Shown here: piece after piece, positions 1 to 9,896 of the stretch
Layout of the letters: the number at the start of each line of letters is the position of its first letter
Position numbering within the stretch: position 1 is the stretch's first letter
NCBI RefSeq assembly: GCF_026626665.1
Contig: NZ_JAPNKE010000002.1
Location: forward strand, 10,932,001-10,996,000
Length of the DNA stretch: 64,000 nt
Direction: 5' to 3'
Origin: Nannocystis pusilla
Lineage (GTDB): Bacteria > Myxococcota_A > Polyangia > Nannocystales > Nannocystaceae
Translations under genes and position numbers: made by a program
The notes under the pieces: model-generated
Told to the model about the DNA's origin: nothing
What the model saw: the letters and a program-made list of their open reading frames with translations, nothing else
Database searches by the model: none

Positions 1-1355
1 CCGGCGAGCCAGCGCCGCAGTCGTTCGGCGGCGCGGGCCTCGCCGTCGCGCTCGCGCCGGCGCGCCAGCAGGACCCCGCCGAGCCACGAGAGGGCCACGA
101 GGCCGGCGCCGAGCAGGACGTAGGCGAGGTCGACCAGCCACGCCGGACCCCACTCGCCGTAGTGCAGCACGATCGCGGCCATGAAGGCCTGCAGGCCGGG
201 GCCGGCGGCCGGGAGGGCGCGACAGTCCCGCAGCGCGCCGTCGGCCCCGCGGGTGAAGGAGCCGCGCTCGAAGAGGCCGTCGCCCTCGAGGTCGACGCGC
301 ACCGTGCCGCTGGCGAGGCCCGGGTGACGCACGCGCAACTGGTGGACCTCGGCGCCGTCGAGGTGCTCGTCGACGACGGGGCAGCGGGCCGCGAGGGCGC
401 GCTGGAGGTTCGGACGCTCCACCGCGGCGTCGACCAGCGGGGGGCGATCGGTGGCGAGGACGTCGCGCATCAAGGCGACCCGGTCGCCGCCGTAGGCCCC
501 GCCGCCGACGATCGGCACGACGACCAGGGTCAGGCCGAGCAGCGCGCCCGACCACGCCCACACCAGCGCGGCCGGCAGGGTGAAGAAGCCGACCCACTGG
601 TGCATGCGCATGGCCAGCGGCTGGGCCGGGCGGCGCCGGCGGATCAGGTTGCGCAGCCAGTCGCGGCGCGTGAAAAGGCCGGTGCAGAGGATCAGGGCCA
701 GCGCGACTCCGAGCAGGCCGAGCACCGCCTCGCCGACGAGGGGCTGGGTCAGGAGGTGGCGATGCAGGTCGCGCACGACCCACAGCGGGCCGCGGCCCTC
801 GGCCACCTGGGCGCCGGTGATCGGGTCGAAGTCGACGCGGACCGGCTCGCGCGTGGGGCCGAAGTAGACGACCTCGATCCACGGGTGGTCGGGGCCGGCG
901 GGGTGGATCGACAGCTCGCTGCGGACCAGGGCCGGCTGGGTCGCCAGCAGGCCGGCGAGCACGGCGTCGAGCGGCTGGGCGTCGACCGGGGGCACGTCGG
1001 AGGCCGCGGCGTGGACGACCTGCCAGCGCGCGAGGGCGCGGTCGAGCACGGCGCCGACGCCTGAGCCGAAGATGAGCATGGCCGCGAGCGCCAGCGCGCC
1101 GCCGAGGCCGCGGTGGATGGCGAACAGGCGCCGCCGACCGGAGCCGGGCTGCGCGTGTCGGCGCCAGGTGACCAGGGCGAGGGCGAGGAGGGTCCAGATC
1201 GGGATGAAGGCGACGCTGGCGACCGTGGCGCGCTCGACCGGCAGGTCGGGCCAGGCGCGGGCGATGAGCCAGGTGAGCAGGCCCGCGGCCGCGCCGGCGA
1301 GCACGACCAGGCCGAACTGCGCGCGCGCGCCCGACTTGCGCGGGGCCTCGCTCAT
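1..1355 (-). CDS. PepSY-associated transmembrane protein (partial, cut by left edge)
   Basis: The minus-strand frame opens with ATG at 1355 and stays open to the window edge, about 450 codons. Its start overlaps the stop of the hydroxylase gene upstream in an ATGA arrangement, so it is the last visible gene of the siderophore operon. It shows an N-terminal membrane segment, a second one after an FAIHRGLGG stretch, a periplasmic portion containing VYFGPTREPVRVDFDP, then further helices around RMHQWVGFFTLPAALVWAW and near the truncated end. This is the layout of PepSY_TM family proteins, which often accompany siderophore uptake genes and are thought to act in periplasmic iron release or reduction. 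That role is inferred. The family call rests on topology and motifs, and the C-terminus is missing. Confidence 0.75.
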   Translation of the reverse strand, partial: MSEAPRKSGARAQFGLVVLAGAAAGLLTWLIARAWPDLPVERATVASVAFIPIWTLLALALVTWRRHAQPGSGRRRLFAIHRGLGGALALAAMLIFGSGVGAVLDRALARWQVVHAAASDVPPVDAQPLDAVLAGLLATQPALVRSELSIHPAGPDHPWIEVVYFGPTREPVRVDFDPITGAQVAEGRGPLWVVRDLHRHLLTQPLVGEAVLGLLGVALALILCTGLFTRRDWLRNLIRRRRPAQPLAMRMHQWVGFFTLPAALVWAWSGALLGLTLVVVPIVGGGAYGGDRVALMRDVLATDRPPLVDAAVERPNLQRALAARCPVVDEHLDGAEVHQLRVRHPGLASGTVRVDLEGDGLFERGSFTRGADGALRDCRALPAAGPGLQAFMAAIVLHYGEWGPAWLVDLAYVLLGAGLVALSWLGGVLLARRRERDGEARAAERLRRWLA

Positions 1356-2642
1356 CGCGACCTCGCGTCCTCGCGCGGGCGGGCGCGCCAGCGCACCAGC
1401 TCGCGCTCCTGCTCGACGGCGAAGCGGCGCCGGCCGAGCACGTCGTTGAGGATCACGGCGGAGCGCCAGGCCATCAGGCTGAGCTGCGACTCGGCGATCC
1501 CATGGGTCGTGCGGCCGCCGTTGACGATGTAGAGGCGGCCGTCGCCGGGTCGGCGGCGGCGCAGCTCGAAGTTGTTGTCGACCTGCAGGCCGCCGTGCTC
1601 GTCGCGCTCGAGCTCGGGCAGCAGCGACTCGATGCACGGCGGCAGGTGCTCGCGCAGGCCGGTGCAGAGGATGACGGTGTCGGCGGGGACGGCCTCGTGC
1701 TCGCCGTCGAGGTTGTTGCGGGTGTGCAGCTCGAAGCCGGCGCCGCGCGGGCTCAGCGACAAGAGCTCGCGGCCCGGCAGCAGCTCGACGCGCGGGCCGG
1801 AGCGCAGGGCGCCGAGCTGGTAGACGCGGTCGTGCAGCTCGCGCAGGGTCGACAGCGAGATGCCGTCGCCGGCCAGCTTGTGGCGGGCCAGCAGCGACTG
1901 CCGGCGCGGCCGGTCGAGCTCGTGGAAGGCGGCGACGAAGCCGGGCGTGAACAGGTGGTTGGTGAACGGGCTCTCGTCGAGCGGCTCGAAGTTGAGGCGG
2001 CGCGACACCCAAGTCAGCTCGGCGACCTCGCCCCAGCTGCCGCGCAGCAGCTCGAGCACGACCTCGGCGCCGGTCTGGCCGCCGCCGACCACCGCGACCC
2101 GCGAGCCCCGGAGGTCGAGCGGCCGCGCGAGGATGTCGATCGCGTGGAAGCAGTTCGGTCCGAGGTGGGCCCGCGCGCACTCGGGCACGGCCGGGATCCG
2201 ACCTGTCCCGAGGACCACGTGACGCGCGCGTGCGGCCGGTGTCGTGGCGCAGCTCGAAGCCGCCGGGCACCGGGACGACGTCGCGGACCTCGACGCCGAA
2301 GCGCAGCGACGCCAGCCGGCTCGCGACCCACCCGAGGTAGTCGGCGAACTCGACCCGCTCGACGGCCGAGCTCTCCTGGGCCAGGAACGCGTGGAAGCGG
2401 CCGTGCTGGACCAGGTAGTTGACGAACGAGTGCTGGCTGGTCGGGCTGACCGCGGTGACCAGGTCCTTCAAGAAGGAGGTTTGCATCCGCGAGCCGCGGA
2501 ACATCAGGCCCGGGTGCCAGGCGAAGCGCTCGCGTTTTTCGAAGAAGCGGGTGCGCAGCTCGGGCAGCTCGTCGGCGAGCGCCGCGATGCTGAGGTTGAA
2601 GGGCCCGACGCCCACGCCTGCGAGATCGATCTCATCGTTCAT
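1352..2642 (-). CDS. iucD: L-lysine/L-ornithine N-hydroxylase, IucD-like (one frameshift)
   Basis: FAD- and NADPH-dependent N-hydroxylase that makes the hydroxamate precursor of the siderophore. Translation from ATG 2642 gives MNDEIDLAGVGVGPFNLS, the FAD-binding start of this family, then MQTSFLKDLVT and a SFVNYL stretch typical of IucD/PvdA. The frame breaks near 2222-2228 in a GCGCGC run. It resumes with VVLGTGRIP, the NADPH motif VVGGGQTGAEVV and a C-terminal ILCTGLREHLP region. The start lies inside the end of the preceding synthetase gene (11-bp overlap) and the stop overlaps the PepSY start, so translation is coupled. Lysine rather than ornithine is the likely substrate because the operon order matches the aerobactin operon. 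The frameshift is probably a consensus error. Confidence 0.85.
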
Positions 2643-4396
2643 CGTCCACCTCCCTCACCAACGGGTTGTGCAGCGGCGGTCCGAGCGCGGGCAGCGGGCG
2701 CGTGGCGCCGCCGCCGTGGCCGATCCGCAGGCGCGCGCGGTTCAGGCAGATCCGCTCCATCTCCGGACGGAACAGGTCGAAGCGCGCCGTCGTGTCCCGC
2801 GGCACCGAGTCACAGTAGTCGCGCAGCGTCCGCGACAAGAGCCGCAGGAACTCGCGCTCCGGCAGGCCGAAGCCGCGCTCGCACAGCGGCGCGACGAAGC
2901 GCAGCACGCTGACGAAGTAGCCGGTGTAGAGGTCGTGCACGATCTGGCCCGCGGGCAGGGCCTTGAGCCCGCGCAGCGCCGCCTCGTGATCGAAGCCGTC
3001 GTCGGCGACCCGGCGAACGTCGCCGTGGACGTCGCGCAGCAAGATCGCCGTCGGCAAGCCGCCGCGCAGCACCAGGCCGAGGTTCTGGCCGTGGGCGATC
3101 ACGCCGATGCCGTGGCGGCACAGCAAGTGGTAGAGCGGCACCGCGGTGCGCTCGAACAGCGCGGTGAGCCACTGCGCGATCGAGGCGCCGCTCTGCTCGA
3201 CCCACGTGCGCAGCAGCGGCTCGCCGTGGAGGTCGGTCTGCTGCAGCGCCGCCGCGGCCACCTCGCGCTCCTCGGGGCCGAGCCGCGGGACGGCGCTCTC
3301 GCGCCACAGGGCGCCCAGTTGCTCGCGCAGGCGGTAGGGCGCGCCGCCGAGGGCCTCGAACTCGGGCTGCGGCACGTGCACGCCGCCGAGGTCGCCGAGC
3401 ACGTGGACGCCGTGGAGGCGCGGGTCGCCCTGGACGCGCCGGCGCAGGGCAGCGCCGATGCCGACGCCCTGCTCGATGTGCTCGCCGGGCAGGCCGCGCC
3501 AGCACGAGGTGTTGAGGATCGTCAGCGCCAGCTTGACGTCGGCCCGCTCGGGGCGGGAGGCGTCGGCGAGGGTGCGGATCGACAGGCGCGGGGCGTAGGC
3601 GTCGCCGAAGCTGCCGAGCGAGACGATGGCGCCGCGAGTCAGCGCATCGACGTACTGCGCGGCCAGGTGGTGCTGCCACTGCCACGGGTGCACCGGCACG
3701 AGCACGCCGCTGGCCTCGAGGTGAGGCGCGCGCGTGCAGCTGCGCGAGCAGGCGCGCGCGGGCGTCGGCGTCGCAGCTCTCGTCGACGAGCTGCAGCTTG
3801 CCAGACCCGGCGATCCCGCTGCAGCGGGCCAGCTCGGGGGCGACGACCAGCCAGTGCAGGTGCACGCGAGCGGCCGACTCCGGGGCGTACGCGGCCAGAT
3901 CGGCGACGCCCCAGCCGACGCGGCCGCGGTGCGCGATGAGCTTGGGGTGACCGTCGAGGTGCTGCTCGAGCGCGGCGCCCGAGAGCGAGGCGAGCTCCGG
4001 GGCGCGCATCGTCGAAAGGCGCGCGCACTGGTTCGTCTCGGCCAGCAGGCTGTCGTGGAGCTCCTCGAGGAACTCGGCCAGGGCATCGGCGCCGACTCCG
4101 AGCGCGGCGCGGGCGTCGAGGACCAGCTGCACCGGCGACTCGGCGGCTTCTTCGGGGCCGTCGCCGACGCGGCGAGTGATGCCCGCGGCGTCGACGTGCA
4201 GCCCGCCCCACGCGCTCGGGCGGGCGGTGAACTTATAAGATGTCCCTTCGGACAGGTCGAGCGCCCAGCGATCGCCGCCGAGGGCGCGCGGGTGCAGCAG
4301 GCCTTCGAAGCTGAGCTCGCCGATCGCCTGCGCCAGCCGGCGGCGGCCGGCCAGGCGGGCGTGCTCGCGCCACTCGGGTGTCTCGCCGGGGTTCAC
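2632..4396 (-). CDS. iucC: IucC-like NIS siderophore synthetase (one frameshift)
   Basis: Member of the IucA/IucC family of NRPS-independent siderophore synthetases, which join citrate carboxylates to hydroxylated diamines with ATP. The gene starts with GTG at 4396, a few bases after the stop of the preceding gene. The N-terminal part carries GHPKLIAHRGRVGWG (citrate/ATP-site motif). The frame then shifts near 3730 in a GCGCGCGCG run and continues with LVPVHPWQWQHHLA, KLALTILNTSCWRG and HGIGVIAHGQNLGLVLRGG, all hallmarks of the family. Combined length is close to 590 residues, as expected. By position it corresponds to IucC, which adds the second hydroxamate arm. A TGTCCC-TTCG-GGACA palindrome of the dispersed family lies in the coding sequence near 4240, giving SEGTSYKF. 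Confidence 0.88.
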
Positions 4397-4400
4397 GACA

Positions 4401-7109
4401 CTAGCCCTCGAAGGTGGCGAAGAAGCGCTCGCGGGTGAGCACCATCAGCACCGCGGTCTTGTGCGGGAAGCGGACCTCGCCCCACTCCTCCCACGGGGTG
4501 GTGTTGGCCCAGCTGCGCACGCGGGCCTGGTCGACGCGCGGCTCACCGACCAGCCGCTGCGTCCGCGGGTCGTCGAGGAACAGGTAGTGCGCCATCGACA
4601 GGAACCACTGCCGGCCCCAGCCGCGGTGCCGCACCTCGGCGTCGCCGATCGCCATGTGGAAGCCGCGGTCGAAGTCGTCGGCCGCGTAGTGCGGGCCGAG
4701 CCGATCCTCCTTGGCCCAGTAGATCTCGTAGTAGGCGACCGGGCGCTCGTCGAAGTAACCGATCGCGGGGATCGTGTGCGGGTCGGCCTGGCGCTGCTCG
4801 ATGTAGTCGGCCAGCTGCGCGCGGCCACGCCTGCTCCCAGAATTGCGCGACGACGGGATCGTTCATCCACGCGCAGAACAGGTCGAGGTCGCGCGCCATG
4901 TCGAAGCGGCGCAGGCTGAAGGTGCGATCGATGGCGGCGCAGTGGCGGCGGTACAGCAGCGAGTCGCCGTCGTCCCGGCGCAGCGGGTGGACGATCGCGC
5001 CGGTCTGGGTGAGCGGGGTAATCTCCGGCAGCCGCTCGCCGCGGTGGTGCCACAGCGGGCGCTGATAGAAGGCCTCGCGGGCGACGATTTCGCGGATGTC
5101 CTTTGAACATGTGCGAGGTGACGCAGGCCGAGGCGGCCGGTGAACAGGCGATCGCTCAGCAGGTCGCGCGCGCGCGCGTCGAAGGGATGGTCCCACGCGA
5201 CGGTCGCGTGGCCGTCGGCGAGCGTGAGCGTGAAGGCGTGCGCGCCGTCGACGTCGCCCGTGAACTGCGAAGGAGTGATTTGCGCGAGCTCGACCTGCGC
5301 GTCACCGCCGGCGAAGTCGGCGGCGCGGCCGGACGTCGGGGCGGGCAGGTCCACGGGCGGGCGGTGCAGCGGGCTCGGGATGGCGCGGTAGATCGTCAGC
5401 GGGTCGGCGAGCGAGACCTCGTCGACGCCGCTGGCGAAGCAGCGCACGTTGGCCTTGGTCCACAGCTCCGGCGACTTGAGCAGGTAGTCGATCGCGCGCG
5501 GGTCGGCGGGCTCCTGCGCGCGCAGGCCGAGCAGGCAGGCGCGCAGGTGCTCGAGCAAGAGGCCCTGGTCGAGCCCGGGGATCATCGCCAGCGAGGCGAC
5601 GGTGTTGAACACGCCGTTGATGACGACCGAGTAGGCCCACACCCGCTCGGCCAGCGGCGAGCGGAACACCGCCCGCTCGAGGCCCGGGACGCGCTCGCCG
5701 TGGCGGCGCAGGGCCAGGTCGGTGTAGGCGGTGCCCTGGGCGTCGCGGAACCACGCGCGCGTCGGCGTGAGACCGTCATCGGCGAGGCCGATCACGAGGT
5801 TCTGCTGGTGCGCGCTGAGCAGCAGGCCGAGCTCGGCCTGGGCGGCGACGATCGGTGCGAACACGACGGCGAGGAAGCGCTCGAACCACTTCTCGGCGAG
5901 GGCGATCGGGCGCACGCCGAGCTGCGCGGCGGCCCGCTCGAGGCGCAGCACGAGCCGGCTGCGGCCGCTGCGAGGGTCGTCCTGCAGCAGGGTGGCCAGC
6001 ATCTCGGCCGGCTGGTCGGCGCGGAACGGGTTGTCGCGCAGGGCGAAGAAGCTGACCGAAGGGCCAGGTTGATTGGCGTCGTCCCGCAGGCCGAACCACG
6101 CCGGCTCGCGCAGGATGTGGAAGTCGGGGTGGCGCGGCAGCGGGGCGTCGGTGTCGCCGAGGATCCGCCCGAGCAGCAGGCCGCGGTCGAGCTCGGCCAG
6201 CGACAGGGTGCGGCGCGAGTTGGTGAGGCGGACCGGCAGCGACTGCTTGAGCATGAACGGCGCGCCGTCGGCGTGGAGCGTGCGCAGCGACGACGTCACC
6301 GACCACGCGCGGCCGAGCGGGCCGAGCGGGACGAGGTCGCCGCGGCGCCGGCCGCCGTCGAGCGCGGGCTCGCCCTGCAGGGCGCGGTGCTGCAGCGGGT
6401 GCAGCGGCAGCAGCACGAACTCGGGGCCGGCAGCGGCGGCCTGGGCGGCCCACGCGGGGTCGCTGGCGATCAGGCGGGCCAAGAGCGCGTGCGCATCGTC
6501 GCCGCCGTGCAGCAGCCGCTCGCGGCGGACCGCCCACACGCACAGCGGGGTGCGCCCGCGCAGCTCGGGCACCAGGGCCTCGTCGCCGTCGCCGAGGCCC
6601 TCGCGCAGGCGCGGGGCCGGGTGGACCGAGTGGCCGAGGAGCAGCCCCTGCTCGGCCTCGATGAAGCCGAGCGGCCCGGTGAACAGGGCGTCGAGGTCGG
6701 CCGCGCGGGCCGCGAGGGTGGCCTCGAGGTTGGCCGCGCTGGCGCGCACGCGGGCGACGAAGCGATCGAGACCTGGCCCGGAGGACAGGCCGAGGGCGGC
6801 GGCGACGGCTGGCTCTTCGACCAGGCGGGCGATCAGGCGCGCGAGCGGCAGCGGCTCGCTGGCGCCGGCGGCGTCGCGCCAGCGGGCCTGGCCGGCGGCG
6901 ATCCGACCGACGCCGGCGGGCCGGGCCAGCGGGACCTCGATGGCGCCGCCCTGCGCGGGCATGTCGAGGCGCAGCCACTCGCGCCCGGGGGCGCGCATGG
7001 GGGTCCAGCCGCCGAGCTCGCGCAGGAGGGCGCTGAGCAGCGCGCGGCCGGCGGGCTCGAACGCCGCGTCGTCGCGCTCACCGAGTCGAATATCGTCGCG
7101 CGTGGTCAT
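4401..7109 (-). CDS. iucA: IucA-IucB fusion: NIS synthetase plus hydroxylysine N-acyltransferase (two frameshifts)
   Basis: The first about 600 residues from ATG 7109 form an IucA/IucC-type synthetase (LLPLHPLQHRAL, SVTSSLRTLHADGAPFMLKQ, LLLSAHQQNLVIG). Without an intervening stop the frame runs into sequence matching the N-terminal part of IucB acyltransferases. After a frameshift near 5103 it reads DIREIVAREAFYQRPLW and FCAWMNDPVVAQFWEQ. After a second shift near 4822 it reads AYYEIYWAKEDRLGPHY, FDRGFHMAIGD, YLFLDDPRTQRLVGEPR and FPHKTAVLMV. The total of about 900 residues fits a bifunctional protein. The synthetase would attach the first hydroxamate to citrate and the GNAT domain would acylate N6-hydroxylysine. 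The acyl donor (acetyl, cinnamoyl or other) cannot be read from sequence. The next gene upstream stops only 3 bp before this start. Confidence 0.82.
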
Positions 7110-7112
7110 GGC

Positions 7113-7976
7113 TCACTCCGGGATCACGCACGCGCCGACGTGGGCCTGCTCGGGCGCGGTGGCGCCGATCGCCTCGCAGGTGGCGCCCATGCCCTTGGCG
7201 GTGCAGGTGTTCTCGCCGCTCTGGGTGTCGCAGTAGTCGGTGCAGCAGTACGAGTCGGGCGGGCAGCCGACGACCCGCTGCGCGCAGTGCAGGCCGGGGG
7301 CGCAGCTGATCGCGGTCTCGCAGTCCTCGCCGATCGCGTGGCCGTCGACGCCCTGCGGGAAGCAGACGAAGCCCTCGGGCTCGCGGAAGATGCAGGCCTC
7401 GTCGGCGGTGCAGCCGACGGCGAGCAGGGGGTCGCAGACCGGGGCGCACACCGGCAGCGCGCCGATGCTGACGCAGCGCTGATCGTTGCCGCACACGTCG
7501 CCGACGCACAGCGGGTAACACAGGCCCTCCCACGGCGCGCCGGTGGTGTCGAACGAGCCGATGCACCACGACGCCTCGTCGCAGTCGTCGGTGCCGGCGA
7601 TCACGCCGTCGTGGTGGCAGCTGTCGCCGGCCGTGTTGTCGCCCTGGACCGGCAAGCACACGAACTCCCAGTCGGCGGCGCCGCGCCGCAGCACGCACTT
7701 GAAGCCGTCGGGACAGTCCTGCAGGTCGGCCTGACACTGGGCCTCGCCGGGATCGGAGGTGCCGCCGGTGGTCGGGCCGGTGGTCGGGCCGGTGCTCGCG
7801 TCGCTGCTCGACCCGGTGCTCGCGTCGGTGCCGGCGCCGGTGGTCGGACCCGTGGTGTCGGCCACGGTCGCGGTCGCTCCGGTCGCGGTCTCGTCCGCGG
7901 GCTGGGTGGTGCCGCACGCGAGCAAGCACGCCGCGGACAGCAGGACACCGAAGGGTCGTCGCAAGATCGTTCGCAT
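7113..7976 (-). CDS. Cys-rich lipoprotein, first gene of the siderophore operon
   Basis: A 287-residue protein with a lipoprotein signal (LLSAACLLACG, lipobox Cys near residue 21), a Thr/Ser/Gly linker of about 50 residues, and a C-terminal half with more than 20 cysteines in no family I recognise. It lies 3 bp upstream of the IucA-IucB gene and directly behind two Fur boxes, so it should be co-transcribed with the siderophore genes and induced under iron starvation. The linker-plus-Cys-rich design recurs in other lipoproteins of this window and suggests a surface-exposed domain. A role in siderophore or iron handling is inferred only from the operon position. Confidence 0.8.
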   Translation of the reverse strand: MRTILRRPFGVLLSAACLLACGTTQPADETATGATATVADTTGPTTGAGTDASTGSSSDASTGPTTGPTTGGTSDPGEAQCQADLQDCPDGFKCVLRRGAADWEFVCLPVQGDNTAGDSCHHDGVIAGTDDCDEASWCIGSFDTTGAPWEGLCYPLCVGDVCGNDQRCVSIGALPVCAPVCDPLLAVGCTADEACIFREPEGFVCFPQGVDGHAIGEDCETAISCAPGLHCAQRVVGCPPDSYCCTDYCDTQSGENTCTAKGMGATCEAIGATAPEQAHVGACVIPE

Positions 7977-7998
7977 GCGTCGGAAGGTACTTTCAGGA

Positions 7999-8017
7999 GA
8001 TAATGATTTTCAAAATT
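7999..8017. promoter_or_regulatory. Fur box, operon-proximal
   Basis: The 19-mer GATAATGATTTTCAAAATT matches 14 of 19 positions of the classical Fur consensus GATAATGATAATCATTATC, including the first nine bases. It lies 22 bp upstream of the first siderophore-operon start codon at 7976, in a short AT-rich patch within very GC-rich DNA. Binding here would repress the operon when iron is sufficient. Confidence 0.8.
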
Positions 8018-8070
8018 AAACGTGAGGCGCTCGGGAGAGATTCTCAGGGGTATTTGCGCCACAGACGTAG

Positions 8071-8089
8071 GATTTTGATAATCAGAATC
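8071..8089. promoter_or_regulatory. Fur box, distal
   Basis: GATTTTGATAATCAGAATC matches 15 of 19 positions of the Fur consensus, with an intact TGATAATCA core. It lies about 95 bp upstream of the operon start codon and 53 bp from the first box. Two boxes in one promoter region suggest cooperative or extended Fur binding. Confidence 0.8.
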
Positions 8090-8427
8090 GTGAGATTGCC
8101 GTGAACTCGTTCGCGTCGACGGCCTCGACGTCGCAAGGCGCGATCGCGCAGGCCGCATGGCTCACGGCTGGGAATGACATGTCTCGAGAGACATGTCGCC
8201 TGCAGACCCCGCGGAGGGCCTCGCCCGCCGGCGAGAGGCGGAGTCGTGGTTCGAAGAGATGGGACGATCCATACATGTCCTTCAGGCCATGTCGCACACG
8301 TCGGGGTCGCCGGCGCGGCGGAGGACCGGGGGGACGCCGACGAGCGCCGCCGCGAACGGGCGCCCGCGGTGGAGTCCGGTCGGAGCGGAGCGACTCGGGC
8401 TCGTCAGGATCGCCGTCATGCGCGGCC
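8090..8427. other. Non-coding stretch between Fur boxes and methyltransferase 3' end
   Basis: I see no convincing gene here. It contains a near-perfect copy of the dispersed palindrome at 8176-8197 (9-bp arms GACATGTCT/AGACATGTC around a CGAG loop) and a weaker copy near 8275-8295. The elements would lie 3' of the methyltransferase gene. Confidence 0.6.
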
Positions 8428-9273
8428 TCAGGCGGACGCCGACGGCCGCAGCTCGAAGCGGTGCAGGGCGTGCGAGCGGAGCACCTCCGGCTTGCGCGCG
8501 CGCAGGTACGAGAACGCGAGGCGGTGCTTGAGCGGGACGCGGCTGCGCAGCTCGGGCGGGAGGTCGAGCATGGTGGTCGAGTCGAGGCAGCGGTGGCGGC
8601 CCCAGGCCTCGATGGTGCGCGGGTCGTCGCAGCCCCACACGAACGGGGCGCGGTAGGTCTGCATCATCGGCCGCGCCTGGCTGGCGATCGCGCGCTGGGT
8701 GAGGGTGTCGAGCACGAACTGGCTGCCGGGGTAGGCGGCCGCGATCGCGTTGAGGCCGCGGCGGACTGTCTCTTCGGTCAGGTAGACGAGGACGGCCTCG
8801 GCGATGAACAAGAACGGGCCCTCGCCGGCGGACCCGAGCTGCGCCAGCCAGTCGTCGTCGCCGAACGCGCCGACGACCATGCGCCGCCGCGCGGTGTCGG
8901 TGAAGAACCGCCGCCGCAGCGCCAGCGAGTCGGGCAGGTCGACGTCGAACCACCGCAGGGCGCCGTTGTCGACCCGCTCGAACCGGGTGTTGAGCCCGGT
9001 GCCGATCTCGACCACCGTGCCGCCCGGGTGCATGCGCAAGAACTCCTGGACCCACCGGTCGATCATGACGGTCCGCAGACATGCCCGAAAGGCCAGGTCA
9101 CGCTGCGACGCGAACCGCCGCTCGAAGTCGTAGTCCAGCTGCGCGACGATCTCCTGCGCCCGCGGGTCGCGGAGGATCGGCCGCCTCCGCCCGGTCTCGA
9201 TCGCCCGGCACCACAGCGGGATCATGAGCGTCTCGCTGACGTCGCCGAGAGCCACCGCTTGTTTGTTCGTCAT
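8428..9273 (-). CDS. SAM-dependent O-methyltransferase of the leucine carboxyl methyltransferase-like family (COG3315)
   Basis: A 281-residue class I methyltransferase. The SAM motif reads VVEIGTGLNTRFERV near residue 86, followed by WFDVDLPDSLALRRRFF, FLFIAEAVLVYLTEE and PGSQFVLDTL, the pattern of the LCM/PpmP-like family that methylates carboxyl groups of small acids and polyketides. The start at 9273 is preceded by its own Fur-like box, so it is probably iron-regulated. It is transcribed toward the siderophore operon. A natural hypothesis is that it methyl-esterifies the lysine carboxylates of the siderophore: nannochelin A from Nannocystis is, as I recall, a citrate bis-hydroxamate with methyl ester groups. 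The substrate is not shown by the sequence. Confidence 0.82.
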   Translation of the reverse strand: MTNKQAVALGDVSETLMIPLWCRAIETGRRRPILRDPRAQEIVAQLDYDFERRFASQRDLAFRACLRTVMIDRWVQEFLRMHPGGTVVEIGTGLNTRFERVDNGALRWFDVDLPDSLALRRRFFTDTARRRMVVGAFGDDDWLAQLGSAGEGPFLFIAEAVLVYLTEETVRRGLNAIAAAYPGSQFVLDTLTQRAIASQARPMMQTYRAPFVWGCDDPRTIEAWGRHRCLDSTTMLDLPPELRSRVPLKHRLAFSYLRARKPEVLRSHALHRFELRPSASA

Positions 9274-9290
9274 GAGGCGGAGTTAATAGT

Positions 9291-9309
9291 GAATATGATT
9301 TTCACTGTC
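9291..9309. promoter_or_regulatory. Fur-like box upstream of the methyltransferase
   Basis: GAATATGATTTTCACTGTC matches 13 of 19 positions of the Fur consensus and begins 18 bp upstream of the methyltransferase ATG, in a local AT-rich patch. It is weaker than the two boxes upstream of the siderophore operon but placed as expected for an operator. Confidence 0.6.
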
Positions 9310-9896
9310 AAAAATGAGCCAGCGCACGTCGGACGGGCCGCTTTCGGGTGATCGAGCGAGTCCGCCCGGTCGACTCGCACTGCGGTCGCGGCTTCGCGAG
9401 AGGTTCGCGGCGCGGTCGCGACAGTCATGCGAACGCCGTGTCGGTGGATGCCGAGCGCGCGAGCGGAAGCACGGCCGACGGACGTGGAACTCCGTGAGCG
9501 AGGCGCACGCGGAGGTTCGCGCGAGTGCGAGGTCTGGAGGTCGTCGACTCGAGGGCACGGCGGAGGCGGCTCGTGAACGAGTGCGAGATCGAGAGGAGCG
9601 GACGGCGATGCGAAGCGGCGGCCAACCGCTCGCGCTCGTACGGGCGACGGACCGGGGAGCGCGACGAGAGCCTGTACCGATGGGCATGTCCTTTCGGACC
9701 TGACTGAAAAGGCATGTCGTGCGCGCGGCTGCGAGGCGCGTCGCATTCGCGAACCTCGGGCGAGCGCGTCGCGAGCATCGGCGAGCGCCGGAGCGCGGGC
9801 CCGGCGGCCGCGCGTGCGGTGCGAACACCTGCGCTCGCGGCCGACATGCGCCCGCCTGGACAAGCCGGGCGGGCGCCGCGACACTGGGTGAACGCC
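9310..9896. other. Non-coding stretch with a palindromic element
   Basis: Both strands are open for long distances, but the translations are Arg/Ser-rich and show no domain, so I see no gene. A copy of the dispersed element lies at 9684-9702 (GCATGTCC-TTTC-GGACCTG) with an extra half-site at 9711-9718. Confidence 0.5.

Noticed and set aside
5103..8003. 966-codon plus-strand open frame opposite the siderophore operon
   Set aside because: It is the shadow of the high-GC minus-strand genes; its translation is Arg/Ala/Gly/Gln-rich with no domain, and the minus strand carries clear conserved motifs.
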